NCBI GenBank assembly: GCA_023390555.1
Contig: JAEWCQ010000002.1
Span: forward strand, 1 to 64,000
Direction: 5' to 3'
Source of the DNA: Bacillota bacterium
GTDB lineage: Bacteria > Bacillota > Clostridia > Lachnospirales > Lachnospiraceae
DNA length: 64,000 nt
Shown here: positions 32,065 through 40,942 of the stretch, piece by piece
Layout: each line of letters starts with the position of its first letter
How positions within the stretch are numbered: position 1 is the stretch's first letter
The notes under the pieces: model-generated
The model's input: the letters and a program-made list of their open reading frames with translations, nothing else
The model's database searches: none
Told to the model about the DNA's origin: nothing
Position numbers and translations under genes: made by a program

Positions 32065-32574
32065 ATGGAAAATTACCTGCAGCTGGTGAAAAGAGCAAAA
32101 AAAGGAGATACGGAAGCGTTTGCAGTCCTATATGAAACGGTTTATCAGGATATGTACCGGTTTGCGCTGTATACATTAAAGCATCCGGAAGATGCAAAAG
32201 ATGCCGTCAGCGATGCAGTGACCGATGCGTTTGCATCCATTCGGAAATTGCGGACCGAGGAAGCCTTCCGTGCCTGGATCTTCCGGATACTTTCCAATAA
32301 GTGCAGGCAGAAACGAAAAGAGTACACAAATCAGGCGCAGGAGCTGACAGACGATATTCTAAATCGTGCAGGAGCAGGTGACGAAGCAGAGCATGCGGTG
32401 TTACGCAGTCTGTTCTATGAGTTGTCGGAGGAAGAGCGTCTGATCGTATCCATGCATATGTTTGGCGGTTATACAAGCAGAGAGATGGCAGAACTGTTAC
32501 ATATGAATGAAAACACCCTGCGTTCAAAAGAGAGCAGAGCGATTAAGCGGCTTGCGGCTGGAATTGCCAAATAG
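32065..32574 (+). CDS. Sigma-70 family ECF sigma factor
   Basis: ECF sigma factor of 169 residues: region 2 (RFALYTLKHPEDAKDAVSDA, AFRAWIFRILSNKC) and region 4 (YTSREMAELLHMNENTLRSK). GAGGTG precedes the ATG at 32065. The adjacent downstream gene, 14 bases away, encodes a membrane-anchored protein with a cytoplasmic N-terminus, the usual place for the anti-sigma factor. Confidence 0.88.
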   Translation: MENYLQLVKRAKKGDTEAFAVLYETVYQDMYRFALYTLKHPEDAKDAVSDAVTDAFASIRKLRTEEAFRAWIFRILSNKCRQKRKEYTNQAQELTDDILNRAGAGDEAEHAVLRSLFYELSEEERLIVSMHMFGGYTSREMAELLHMNENTLRSKESRAIKRLAAGIAK

Positions 32575-32587
32575 GAGGTGCGTCATA

Positions 32588-34579
32588 ATGGAAGAAAAAG
32601 GATTCGATGAAAAAGAGATCCTCGAACAGATAAAAAAAGATGCGGATACCGTGCCGATTCCGGAGGAACTGCATCCCGAACAGATAAGAAAAAAGCTGGA
32701 ATCTGAGAAAAAAAAGATAAGGAGAAAGCACAGGAGACAGCTGACAGCGGCAGCCGCAATCGCGCTGTGTACCGTGACAGCGATTGCAGGAAATCGGATA
32801 CTGCGGCAGAATGACGTAAGAACGGCATCCAGAGATACATCCGGTGTCAGCCAGGAGACAGACGGCGGTACGGAAACAGGTAAGTTGGTTGCTGATATCG
32901 GAGATGTGTACCAGAATGCAAAGAATTATACAGAAGTCTACGAGGAATTAAAGCGTACACAGGAGCAATCCATGTTAGACGGAAGTTCGTCCATTGAGAG
33001 TTCTGCGGAAGATGCTGTGGATTCGGCAGGCAGTGATATGGGAGACAGTGTAACAACTACAGGCGAGTCCTCGGAGGATAAAGATTATTCCACGACAAAT
33101 CTGCAGACAGACGGAATTGATGAGAGTGATATTACCAAAACGGACGGAAACTATATTTATACCGTCTGGAATAACAAAGTGCAGATTTATGATATCCGGA
33201 ATGTTACGCCGCAAGAGATAGCGGAGATTACACCGGATACGGGATCCGCGGCAGATGATGTAAGAGAAATGTATGTGGATGATGATGAACTGATTCTGAT
33301 CGTGCAAAAACAGGAAAGTGACATACGTTCTTCGGATACCGAAAACTCCGGTTACGAGACCTGTTATATGGTAAATGAATGGAGTACCGAGGTTTTAAAG
33401 TATGATATCAGCGACAGAACGACACCGGTTCTTGCACAGAATATGGAGCAGGACGGCGCCTATCAGACATCGAGAAAGGTGGGAACCATTCTCTATCTGT
33501 TCACGAATTATGATATGCAGCTGCCGGAGTATGAACAGGATACGGCAGTAAAATCCAAACTTTCTACCTGGATTCCTTCTGTCGCAGGTCAGCTGATCGA
33601 GGCAGACAGCATCTATCTGCCGGATACGGGGTCATCGGGGCTGATTCTTTCTTCCGTGAACTGCAGAAATATTCAGAAACCGATTGATACGAAGCTGATC
33701 GTTCAGGATGGCGTTCAGGTCTATGTAAGTGATTCATCCCTGTATTTGTACGGAAGGGTCTATAACGGAGGAAATGATACACAGATCGCCAGATTTGCGA
33801 TGGCGGACGGCACTGTGACACCGGCAGGGGCTGCTGCCGTGAAGGGAGTCATCAATGATACGTTTGCAATCAACGAATACCAGGGATATCTGCGGGTGCT
33901 TACTACAGACTGGAGCGGCAGTACAGAGACGAATGCAGTCTATGTCTATGACAGCGCGATGAAGCTCACGGGACAAATTACCGGAATTGCGCAGGGAGAG
34001 GAGATATACTCTGCTAGATTCCTAAAGAATACGGGATATTTTGTAACCTATGAGAATACCGATCCGCTCTTTACCGTCGACTTCTCCGATCCTGCCAATC
34101 CGGTTCTGGCCGGAGAACTGCAGATTACCGGATTCTCGGAGTATCTGCATTTTTGGGGAGAGAACAAACTGCTGGGCATCGGATATGAGACCGATCCGGT
34201 CACCGGAGAGCAGAAGGGACTGAAGCTGTCGATGTTTGATATTTCAGATCCGTCCCATGTGACGGAGGAGAACCGGCTTATTCTGGAAAACATCGATTAC
34301 AGCCCGGCACTGTACGAATACAAGTGTGTGCTGGCAAATGCGGAAAAAAATATCATCGGCTTTACGGTTGAGCATTACGATACGGAAAATACGATTAATT
34401 ATGTCGCTTTTTCCTACGAAAATGGATTTGGGAATCTGTTTTCAGCGGCGATTGACAGCAGTACCGATGCATCCTCCTACCGCGGACTGTATGCCGGAGA
34501 TACCTTTTATGTCGTCGGCGGGGGAACGGTCAATGCCTATGATATGACAGACGGCTATCAGAATCTTCCTTCTTCTTAA
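32588..34579 (+). CDS. Membrane-anchored beta-propeller protein, likely anti-sigma partner
   Basis: Protein of 663 residues. Residues 1-50 are charged and cytoplasmic (GFDEKEILEQIKKDADTVPI, an anti-sigma-like start). One membrane helix is at about 53-70 (LTAAAAIALCTVTAIAG). A Ser/Thr/Glu-rich linker follows, then a large extracellular domain with repeated beta blades (YIYTVWNNKVQIYDIR; QVYVSDSSLYLYGRVY; LHFWGENKLLGIGYE) matching the secreted beta-propeller family related to WD-40. Start 32588 has AGGAGGTG. With the sigma gene it forms a plausible surface-sensing sigma/anti-sigma pair; the sensing role is inference. Confidence 0.8.
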   Translation: MEEKGFDEKEILEQIKKDADTVPIPEELHPEQIRKKLESEKKKIRRKHRRQLTAAAAIALCTVTAIAGNRILRQNDVRTASRDTSGVSQETDGGTETGKLVADIGDVYQNAKNYTEVYEELKRTQEQSMLDGSSSIESSAEDAVDSAGSDMGDSVTTTGESSEDKDYSTTNLQTDGIDESDITKTDGNYIYTVWNNKVQIYDIRNVTPQEIAEITPDTGSAADDVREMYVDDDELILIVQKQESDIRSSDTENSGYETCYMVNEWSTEVLKYDISDRTTPVLAQNMEQDGAYQTSRKVGTILYLFTNYDMQLPEYEQDTAVKSKLSTWIPSVAGQLIEADSIYLPDTGSSGLILSSVNCRNIQKPIDTKLIVQDGVQVYVSDSSLYLYGRVYNGGNDTQIARFAMADGTVTPAGAAAVKGVINDTFAINEYQGYLRVLTTDWSGSTETNAVYVYDSAMKLTGQITGIAQGEEIYSARFLKNTGYFVTYENTDPLFTVDFSDPANPVLAGELQITGFSEYLHFWGENKLLGIGYETDPVTGEQKGLKLSMFDISDPSHVTEENRLILENIDYSPALYEYKCVLANAEKNIIGFTVEHYDTENTINYVAFSYENGFGNLFSAAIDSSTDASSYRGLYAGDTFYVVGGGTVNAYDMTDGYQNLPSS

Positions 34580-34630
34580 CATACGGCAGCAAAAATGTGG
34601 CCTCAGAAGCCTGCATATACAAAATAGCTA

Positions 34631-34670
34631 AAAAGGAGACTTACTATTTGGTAAAGTCTCCTTTTTGTTT
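34631..34670 (+). terminator. Terminator after the beta-propeller gene
   Basis: AAAAGGAGACTTAC pairs with GTAAAGTCTCCTTTT (one bulged base) and runs into T-rich sequence. The A tract could also allow use from the other strand. Confidence 0.88.
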
Positions 34671-34674
34671 CTTC

Positions 34675-34703
34675 TTGTGAACAACCGGTTGCGCTAATAT
34701 AAT
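34675..34703 (+). promoter_or_regulatory. Galactanase promoter with LacI-like operator
   Basis: TTGTGA (34675-34680), 17-base spacer, TATAAT (34698-34703). The spacer begins with the perfect palindrome CAACCGGTTG (34682-34691). A central CG dyad is typical of LacI-family operators, and a LacI-type gene lies downstream at 37797. Confidence 0.7.
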
Positions 34704-34756
34704 AAAGGTTAGAAAAAGAAAGGAACTAAGGAAAGGTGAAAGCAGGAGGAAGCATT

Positions 34757-36763
34757 ATGAAAAAGAAGGTAACGGAGACCCTACTGGCAGCAGTACTGAT
34801 ACTTGGACTCACCGCGGGGTGTACCAAACAGGATAGTGAAGTTTCAGACACGGAAAGCAGCACATACCAGGCGGTAATGCCAACAGCGGCAGAGGAATCC
34901 GATATTTATGTAGAGCCGATTGAAGGGCTCTCGGATGACTTTATCAAAGGAATGGATATATCCAGCGTAATTGCGGAGGAAGAGAGCGGAGTAGTCTACT
35001 ATAATGAGGACGGGGAAGAAGAGGATCTCTTTCAGATACTGGCAGATGCAGGTGTCAACTATATCCGCGTCCGCGTCTGGAACAATCCTTATGACAGTGA
35101 CGGCAATGGATATGGCGGCGGCAACAATGATCTGGAAAAGGCAGCTGAAATCGGGGCGCGGGCAGCGAAGTACGGGATGAAGCTTCTGGTTGATTTCCAT
35201 TATTCGGATTTTTGGGCTGATCCGAACAAACAGGCGGCTCCGAAAGAGTGGGCACACCTGACGTTTGAAGACAAGCAGGAGGCACTTTACCAGTTTACCA
35301 AAGAAAGTCTGCAGACCATTCTGGATGCGGGTGCGGATGTCGGTATGGTTCAGATCGGGAACGAAATCAACAACGGCATGGCAGGAGAGACAGACCGAGC
35401 GAAAATCGATACCCTTCTGCAAAAAGGCAGTAAGGCTGTTCGTGAGATCTCGGATCAGAATCAGAAGGAGATCCTGATCGCCGTTCATTTTACGGGAATC
35501 GATGATTACGACCACACGATGGATTATGTGTCAGACCTTGCGGAGTCCGGCGTGGATTATGATGTATTCGGTGTGTCCTATTATCCGTTCTGGCATGGAA
35601 GTATGGAAAACCTGACAAAGGTACTGCACGACGTGGCCGAGAATTATCAGAAAAAAACCGCAGTGCTGGAGACTTCCTATGCGTATACCACGGAAGATGG
35701 CGACGGGTTTGCGAACAGTGTCGGTGAGGTGGATCTGATTGACGGCTACACGGCGAGCGTGCAGAGTCAGGCCACCTGTGTGCGTGATGTCATGGCAGCG
35801 ACTGCGGCAGCAGGAAAAGATGCGCTGGGTGTCCTGTATTGGGAAGGTGCCTGGATTCCGGTAGGAAGTGCGGAGGAAAGCACACAAAACAAGCAGCTTT
35901 GGGAAAAATACGGTTCCGGATGGGCAAGCAGTTATGCAGCCAACTATGACCCGGACGATGCGGGACAATATTATGGAGGAAGCTCGTGGGATAATCAGGC
36001 ATTTTTTGATTTTACAGGACATCCGCTGGCATCCTTAAATGTGTTCAAATATGTGAATTACGGAACCAACTGCAAACCGGCAGTGGACTATCTCGAAGAG
36101 ACGGAAGTAAAGGCGAATGTCGGAGAAGCACTTGTGATGCCTGAAACGGTTCCTGCGATTTACAATGACCGCTCCAAGAATGCAGATCTTCCGGTTATCT
36201 GGGATGTGAACGAAGTGGCTGCAATCGATACGGATACAATCGGAGATTACACGATAGACGGTGTGCTGGAAGATGGAACTGCCGTGACCGCCGCTGTCAG
36301 CGTTGCAAATGTAAACTGGCTGGAGAATCCGAGCTTTGAAGAAAAAGACGTCTCCATGTGGAACGTCTCTTATGAAGGGGACACCAACACGACGGATATT
36401 CAGAATAAAGCGGCAGACTGCATCACCGGAGAAAACAGTTTTCATTTCTGGAGCGATTCCGAGCAGTCATTTGACGTGGAACAGACTGTGTCGGGACTGG
36501 AAGCCGGAAACTATACCCTGAATGCAAACATACAGGGCGGTGATGTCGGAAGTACGGCAGAGATCTATCTGTATGCGATTGTCAACGGAAAGACGTATCA
36601 GTCCGATCCCGTTACCCTGACCGGATGGTGCAACTGGCAGACTCCGGTGATAGAAGATATCCCGCTGGACGGTGCGAGCGAAATCACGGTTGGCATGCAT
36701 GTGGCGTGTGCCGGCGGCGGATGGGGAACCCTGGATGATTTTTACCTGTATAAACAGCGCTAG
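34757..36763 (+). CDS. ganB: Secreted GH53 arabinogalactan endo-beta-1,4-galactanase
   Basis: Lipoprotein of 668 residues (signal LLAAVLILGLTAGCTKQ). The GH53 domain covers ~60-440: FIKGMDISSVIAEEESGVVY, NYIRVRVWNNPYD, the acid/base Glu in MVQIGNEINNG, and the nucleophile Glu in TAVLETSYAYT. Then comes a bacterial Ig-like domain (~445-515), then a CBM61-like beta-sandwich (NWLENPSFEEKDVSMWNVSY to the C-terminus) of the type that binds beta-1,4-galactan. It cleaves galactan side chains of pectin outside the cell. Start 34757 has AGGAGGA. The upstream palindrome suggests LacI-type repression. Confidence 0.93.
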   Translation: MKKKVTETLLAAVLILGLTAGCTKQDSEVSDTESSTYQAVMPTAAEESDIYVEPIEGLSDDFIKGMDISSVIAEEESGVVYYNEDGEEEDLFQILADAGVNYIRVRVWNNPYDSDGNGYGGGNNDLEKAAEIGARAAKYGMKLLVDFHYSDFWADPNKQAAPKEWAHLTFEDKQEALYQFTKESLQTILDAGADVGMVQIGNEINNGMAGETDRAKIDTLLQKGSKAVREISDQNQKEILIAVHFTGIDDYDHTMDYVSDLAESGVDYDVFGVSYYPFWHGSMENLTKVLHDVAENYQKKTAVLETSYAYTTEDGDGFANSVGEVDLIDGYTASVQSQATCVRDVMAATAAAGKDALGVLYWEGAWIPVGSAEESTQNKQLWEKYGSGWASSYAANYDPDDAGQYYGGSSWDNQAFFDFTGHPLASLNVFKYVNYGTNCKPAVDYLEETEVKANVGEALVMPETVPAIYNDRSKNADLPVIWDVNEVAAIDTDTIGDYTIDGVLEDGTAVTAAVSVANVNWLENPSFEEKDVSMWNVSYEGDTNTTDIQNKAADCITGENSFHFWSDSEQSFDVEQTVSGLEAGNYTLNANIQGGDVGSTAEIYLYAIVNGKTYQSDPVTLTGWCNWQTPVIEDIPLDGASEITVGMHVACAGGGWGTLDDFYLYKQR

Positions 36764-36840
36764 AATCCTCTTTTTCTCATGTACAGTCGGGGAATTATGT
36801 TGTATGATGAAGGACAGAATACAGATACAGGAGTGAACCG

Positions 36841-37815
36841 ATGAATTATTATCTTGCACCGCTTGAGGGTATTACCGGTTATGTCTATCGAAATGCCTAC
36901 CATGCTTATTTTGTTGATTTTGATAAGTATTTTCTGCCTTTTATCGCACCACATGCCAACCGCAGTTTTAATGCGAAGGAGAAGAATGACCTGATACCGG
37001 AGCATAATGAGGGAATGCATGCAGTTCCGCAGGTGCTGACGAACAGTGCGGAGGATTTTGTCCGCATCGCAGAGGATCTGGAAGCACTGGGTTACCGGGA
37101 GATCAACCTGAATCTCGGCTGCCCTTCTGGAACCGTTGTTGCCAAAGGAAGGGGAAGCGGGTTTCTTGCAAGACCCGAAGAACTGGATGCTTTTCTGGAA
37201 AAGATATGCGCTAAAACACGGCTTCGGATTTCGATTAAAACACGGGTGGGCAAAGATTCATACGAAGAGTGGGGCAGACTGCTTGAGATCTATAACAGGT
37301 ATCCGTTAGAGGAACTGATCGTACATCCGCGGATCCAGAAAGATTTCTATCAGAATCAGCCGAACATGGAGACCTTTGCATGGGCTGTGGAGCACAGCAA
37401 AAACAAACTCTGCTACAATGGGGATCTGTTTACGGCTGAGGATTTTGCCCGATTTGGCAGCCGGTATCCGAAGGTGGAAAGGACGATGTTCGGAAGAGGG
37501 GTAATCGGAAATCCCGGACTTCTCGGCAGCATAAAAGGGGATGAGAGACCGGATAAGAGAAAATTACAGGAATTTCATGACAGATTGTATCGGGATTATA
37601 CGGAGCTGTTTTCCGGAGACCGGAATGTCTTATATAAAATGAAGGAAATCTGGTCCTATCAGATACAATTGTTTGCCGATTCTGAAAAATATGCAAAGAA
37701 GATCCGTAAGGCACAGCGTGCCGCGGAGTATGAGGCGGTGGTACGGGAACTGTTTGCCAACGTACCGCTGCAGTGCAATGACGGGATGGTGGAAGCATGC
37801 AGGAATACAGAGTGA
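36841..37815 (+). CDS. dus: tRNA-dihydrouridine synthase
   Basis: FMN-dependent enzyme of 324 residues that reduces uridines in tRNA. APLEGITGYVYRNAY is the FMN/entry loop. The catalytic Cys is in NLNLGCPSGTVVAKGRGSGF. RISIKTRVG and the ELIVHPRIQKDFY block follow. Its end overlaps the LacI gene by 19 bases. Confidence 0.92.
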   Translation: MNYYLAPLEGITGYVYRNAYHAYFVDFDKYFLPFIAPHANRSFNAKEKNDLIPEHNEGMHAVPQVLTNSAEDFVRIAEDLEALGYREINLNLGCPSGTVVAKGRGSGFLARPEELDAFLEKICAKTRLRISIKTRVGKDSYEEWGRLLEIYNRYPLEELIVHPRIQKDFYQNQPNMETFAWAVEHSKNKLCYNGDLFTAEDFARFGSRYPKVERTMFGRGVIGNPGLLGSIKGDERPDKRKLQEFHDRLYRDYTELFSGDRNVLYKMKEIWSYQIQLFADSEKYAKKIRKAQRAAEYEAVVRELFANVPLQCNDGMVEACRNTE

Positions 37816-38828
37816 CGATTAAGGATATCGCGGAGGAACTGGGACTTAGCACGGCAACTGTTTCCAATGTGATTCATGGGAAAACCGGAAAGATATCTGA
37901 CCGCACGGTGGAAAAAGTGCAGGAAAAACTCGAACAGAGTGGATATATACCCAATATGGCGGCAATCCTCCTGGCACAGAACACATCCAAAATTGTCTGC
38001 GTTGTGCTCTCCGACGACATGCGGTACGAAGGGAAGATGATGGAGGATCCGTTTGTCTGCGGTATGCTCAACGGCTTGTCCAAGGAATTGTCGGCAAAGG
38101 GTTATTTTATGATGCTGAAGGAAGAACCGGAAGTCGAACAGATTGTCCGCTATGCTTCCATGTGGAATATGGCAGGACTGGTACTGATCGGATTCTGCGA
38201 GGTGGATTACGAAAGACTGCGGAACCGGATGCATATTCCGTTTGTCGTCGTCGATGCATATACAAGTAAGGTACATCACTACTCGGATGTGGGCATCGAC
38301 AATATCCGGGGTGGTTTTCTGGCCGGAAACTACCTGATTGCAAACGGACATACCAGGATTATGTATCTGTCAGACAATGATGAAGGATGCGATCATGACC
38401 GTTATGTCGGACTCACGCAGGCATTGGCGGAAAACGGGACTGCTTACACCCAGGATGACTTCAAATGGCTCCATCCCATCCGAAAACAGCGGTTTGAAAT
38501 CTATGAACAGCTGTACCTGCAGCGGAAGGAATACACGGCAGCCTTTGTTGCGTCCGATGTGTTTGCGATTGAGTTTCTGAATTTTCTGTTGGATAAGGGT
38601 GTCCGGATACCGGAAGAATTTTCGCTGGTCGGATTTGACAATATTCCGCTGGCAGACTGCATTCGTCCCGGTCTTACGACAGTGTCACAGGATCTTGCAA
38701 AGCGGGCGCAGGCGGCAGTAGAGCTTTTGCAGGAGTTAATTGACGGGAAGACAACAGGCAGACAGGAACTGCTGTCGGTGGAGCTTGTGGTACGGGACAG
38801 TGTGTGTGATATCCGCGGCCGGCACTGA
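37797..38828 (+). CDS. LacI-family regulator
   Basis: Regulator of up to 343 residues with the classic helix-turn-helix TIKDIAEELGLSTATVSNVI and a periplasmic-binding-like sugar domain (VLIGFCEVDYERL; GFDNIPLADCIRPGLTTV). ATG at 37797 overlaps dus. A GTG at 37812 with AGGAA 7 bases upstream would give the more usual short N-terminus and is a real alternative. It probably controls the galactanase through the CAACCGGTTG site, and possibly the MATE gene through the dyad at 38929-38946 (inference). Confidence 0.88.
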   Translation: MQEYRVTIKDIAEELGLSTATVSNVIHGKTGKISDRTVEKVQEKLEQSGYIPNMAAILLAQNTSKIVCVVLSDDMRYEGKMMEDPFVCGMLNGLSKELSAKGYFMMLKEEPEVEQIVRYASMWNMAGLVLIGFCEVDYERLRNRMHIPFVVVDAYTSKVHHYSDVGIDNIRGGFLAGNYLIANGHTRIMYLSDNDEGCDHDRYVGLTQALAENGTAYTQDDFKWLHPIRKQRFEIYEQLYLQRKEYTAAFVASDVFAIEFLNFLLDKGVRIPEEFSLVGFDNIPLADCIRPGLTTVSQDLAKRAQAAVELLQELIDGKTTGRQELLSVELVVRDSVCDIRGRH

Positions 38829-38885
38829 AACAGGAACGGCAGGGTCGGCTGAAAAATAAACGTGGTTTGAAATCAAAACAGGGAG

Positions 38886-38924
38886 AAAGATGACAGAATG
38901 CACAAAAATGTCATCTTTTTTTTG
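38886..38924 (+). terminator. Terminator after the LacI gene
   Basis: AAAGATGACA pairs with TGTCATCTTT around a 13-base loop and ends in eight T. Confidence 0.88.
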
Positions 38925-38928
38925 GATT

Positions 38929-38946
38929 GGGTTACGCGATTAACCC
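38929..38946. promoter_or_regulatory. Dyad upstream of the MATE gene
   Basis: GGGTTA-CGCGAT-TAACCC, six-base arms, CG in the centre. It is a candidate LacI-type operator for the MATE gene about 60 bases downstream. Confidence 0.45.
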
Positions 38947-39008
38947 ATTGAAAATAGGGGGAAAGATGATAAGCTTATCACATACAGAAAGAGCGAAGGA
39001 GTAAAGAT

Positions 39009-40349
39009 ATGAAAAATCAGACTTATCATCGTGAAATATTGACAATTGGACTGCCGGTAACCTTACAGAGCATTTTTCAGGCTTCTTACAGCATGGTGGA
39101 TCAGCTCATGGTCGGAACACTTGGAACCGTTAGTATCGCGGGCAGCGGTCTCGGAGCAAAGTTCTCCAGTCTGGCCGCGTTTACCCTGTCTTCGGTTGCG
39201 GCGGTTGCATCGATCCTGATTGCACAGTACCATGGCCGGGGGGAACGGGAAGGGGTGAACCAAAGCTTTTTTGCCTGTTCTTACATCGCACTGCTGGTAC
39301 TGCTGCTGTTTGCGGTTCCGGCATTTTTGGCACCGCAGGCAATTCTTGGAATGTATACAGATGATGCACAGACGGTCCGCACAGCAGCCGGTTTTTTAAA
39401 GATTCTGGCAGTCAGCTTTCTTCCAATGACGGTAACCTTGATGGTATCTTCCTTTTTTCGAAGTATCGAGCAGAGTAAGTATCCCATGTATGCAAGCGTA
39501 ATCGCAATCTTTGCCAATATTTTCTTCAATTATTTGTTCATTTTTGGAAAATGGGGAATGCCCCAAATGGGTCTGGAGGGAGCTGCCTTTGGTACACTGC
39601 TGGCCCGGATACTGGAAGCCGGACTGCTCATTTTCTGGATGGTTCGCATAAACAGGAGAAAAGCACTCTGTCTGCACCCGGTCTTGCCGAAAGGCGCCAT
39701 TTTTTATAAAAAAATATCTGTGATTGTCTTTCCGATTCTGCTGAATGAATTTTCCTGGAGTGTGGGTGAAAATATCTATGCTGCCATATACGGAAGACTG
39801 GGTACGGATGCACTGGCCGCAATGACACTTACGAATCCACTCCAGGGAATGTTTATCGGAATGTTTTCCGGCATGTCCGCAGCGGCACTGGTAATGGTCG
39901 GAAAACGGCTTGGGAACAATGAACAGGAGGAGGCGTACCATATTGCAAAGTATTTGATGAAGGTGGGCTTTGTCGGTTCCATTGTCATAGCGGGTCTGCT
40001 GGCGCTGCTCATTCCGTTTTATGTGAGGCTGTTTCAGATCGAGCCGGAGGTTGAAAAACTGACAATCAATATTGTGTATGCGCTGGCACTCGTGCTGTTC
40101 GCAAAAATAGCCAACATGATTCTTGGCGGCGGCATCCTCCGCAGCGGAGGGAATACACACTATACACTTGTATGTGATTTGATCGGAACCTGGATTTTTG
40201 GAGTACCGCTGGGGCTCCTGGCCGCATTTATATTCCATATGCCGATTTATCAGGTGTATTTTATCCTATCGCTGGAAGAAGTTGTAAGACTTCTGATCGG
40301 ACTCGCCGTATTCCGCGGCAGGCGATGGATGCGGAATGTAACAGAATAG
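39009..40349 (+). CDS. MATE-family efflux transporter
   Basis: Cation-coupled exporter of 446 residues with about 12 predicted helices arranged as two MatE repeats (ILTIGLPVTLQSIFQASYSM; IVFPILLNEFSWSVGENIYA). AAGGAG precedes the ATG. The substrate cannot be predicted. It follows the LacI gene and its terminator. Confidence 0.9.
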   Translation: MKNQTYHREILTIGLPVTLQSIFQASYSMVDQLMVGTLGTVSIAGSGLGAKFSSLAAFTLSSVAAVASILIAQYHGRGEREGVNQSFFACSYIALLVLLLFAVPAFLAPQAILGMYTDDAQTVRTAAGFLKILAVSFLPMTVTLMVSSFFRSIEQSKYPMYASVIAIFANIFFNYLFIFGKWGMPQMGLEGAAFGTLLARILEAGLLIFWMVRINRRKALCLHPVLPKGAIFYKKISVIVFPILLNEFSWSVGENIYAAIYGRLGTDALAAMTLTNPLQGMFIGMFSGMSAAALVMVGKRLGNNEQEEAYHIAKYLMKVGFVGSIVIAGLLALLIPFYVRLFQIEPEVEKLTINIVYALALVLFAKIANMILGGGILRSGGNTHYTLVCDLIGTWIFGVPLGLLAAFIFHMPIYQVYFILSLEEVVRLLIGLAVFRGRRWMRNVTE

Positions 40350-40353
40350 TGCA

Positions 40354-40403
40354 TTGACAAATAGCTGTATTTGTATTACTGTAATAGTACAAATACAGCT
40401 ATT
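40354..40403 (+). promoter_or_regulatory. Promoter with nested palindromes before the PH-domain genes
   Basis: -35 TTGACA (40354-40359) with a 17-base spacer to TACTGT (40377-40382). A 16-base inverted repeat, AATAGCTGTATTTGTA with its exact complement (40360-40375 / 40388-40403), encloses the smaller palindrome TATTACTGTAATA (40374-40386). It is an operator of the GntR/YtrA style or an RNA hairpin; no cognate regulator is beside it. Confidence 0.6.
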
Positions 40404-40432
40404 ATGCGATTTTTGAAAAGTGAGGATGGATT

Positions 40433-40942
40433 ATGAATTATGAAAAGCTGAATAAAAAAGCAATCAGCTGCATGTATGTAGGATCTCTGATTACATTTTT
40501 GATCACGGCGGCAATTCTGGCGGTGGCAGGGATTCTGCTGAAGATTGGAATAATTGGCAGCGGTCAGACTGCACAGGTAATCAGTAAGATTTTATTTGTG
40601 CTGATTCCAATCGAACTGCTGATTCAGTTGATTGTACCGCAGGTTCGTTATGCGCGTTACCGCTATCGTCTGACGGATGAAGAAATCATTGTCCGGGAGG
40701 GGTTTCTCGTAATTACAAAATCGATCGTCCCGATTGAGCGTCTGCATCAGATCGAAGTGACCGCAGGACCCGTTGACCGTATGTTTGGCCTTGCCAAAGT
40801 AAATGTCACAACTGCCGGCGGAGATGTGGCCATACGCTTTCTGGAAACGGAAAAGGCAGACTTTATTGCAGAGACCCTGAAGCGGAAAATCAATGAAGTG
40901 GTGCGGGAGGAAAAAAAGGAGAAGACTCATGGAACAGACTAG
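40433..40942 (+). CDS. PH-domain membrane protein, YdbS-like
   Basis: Protein of 169 residues with two N-terminal helices (residues ~18-38 and ~49-68) and a bacterial PH domain, bPH2 (RYRYRLTDEEIIVREGFLVI; IVPIERLHQIEVTAGPVDRM). It overlaps the next gene by 14 bases. YdbS/YdbT pairs in Bacillus have been linked to resistance to antimicrobials (recalled). Confidence 0.85.
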   Translation: MNYEKLNKKAISCMYVGSLITFLITAAILAVAGILLKIGIIGSGQTAQVISKILFVLIPIELLIQLIVPQVRYARYRYRLTDEEIIVREGFLVITKSIVPIERLHQIEVTAGPVDRMFGLAKVNVTTAGGDVAIRFLETEKADFIAETLKRKINEVVREEKKEKTHGTD

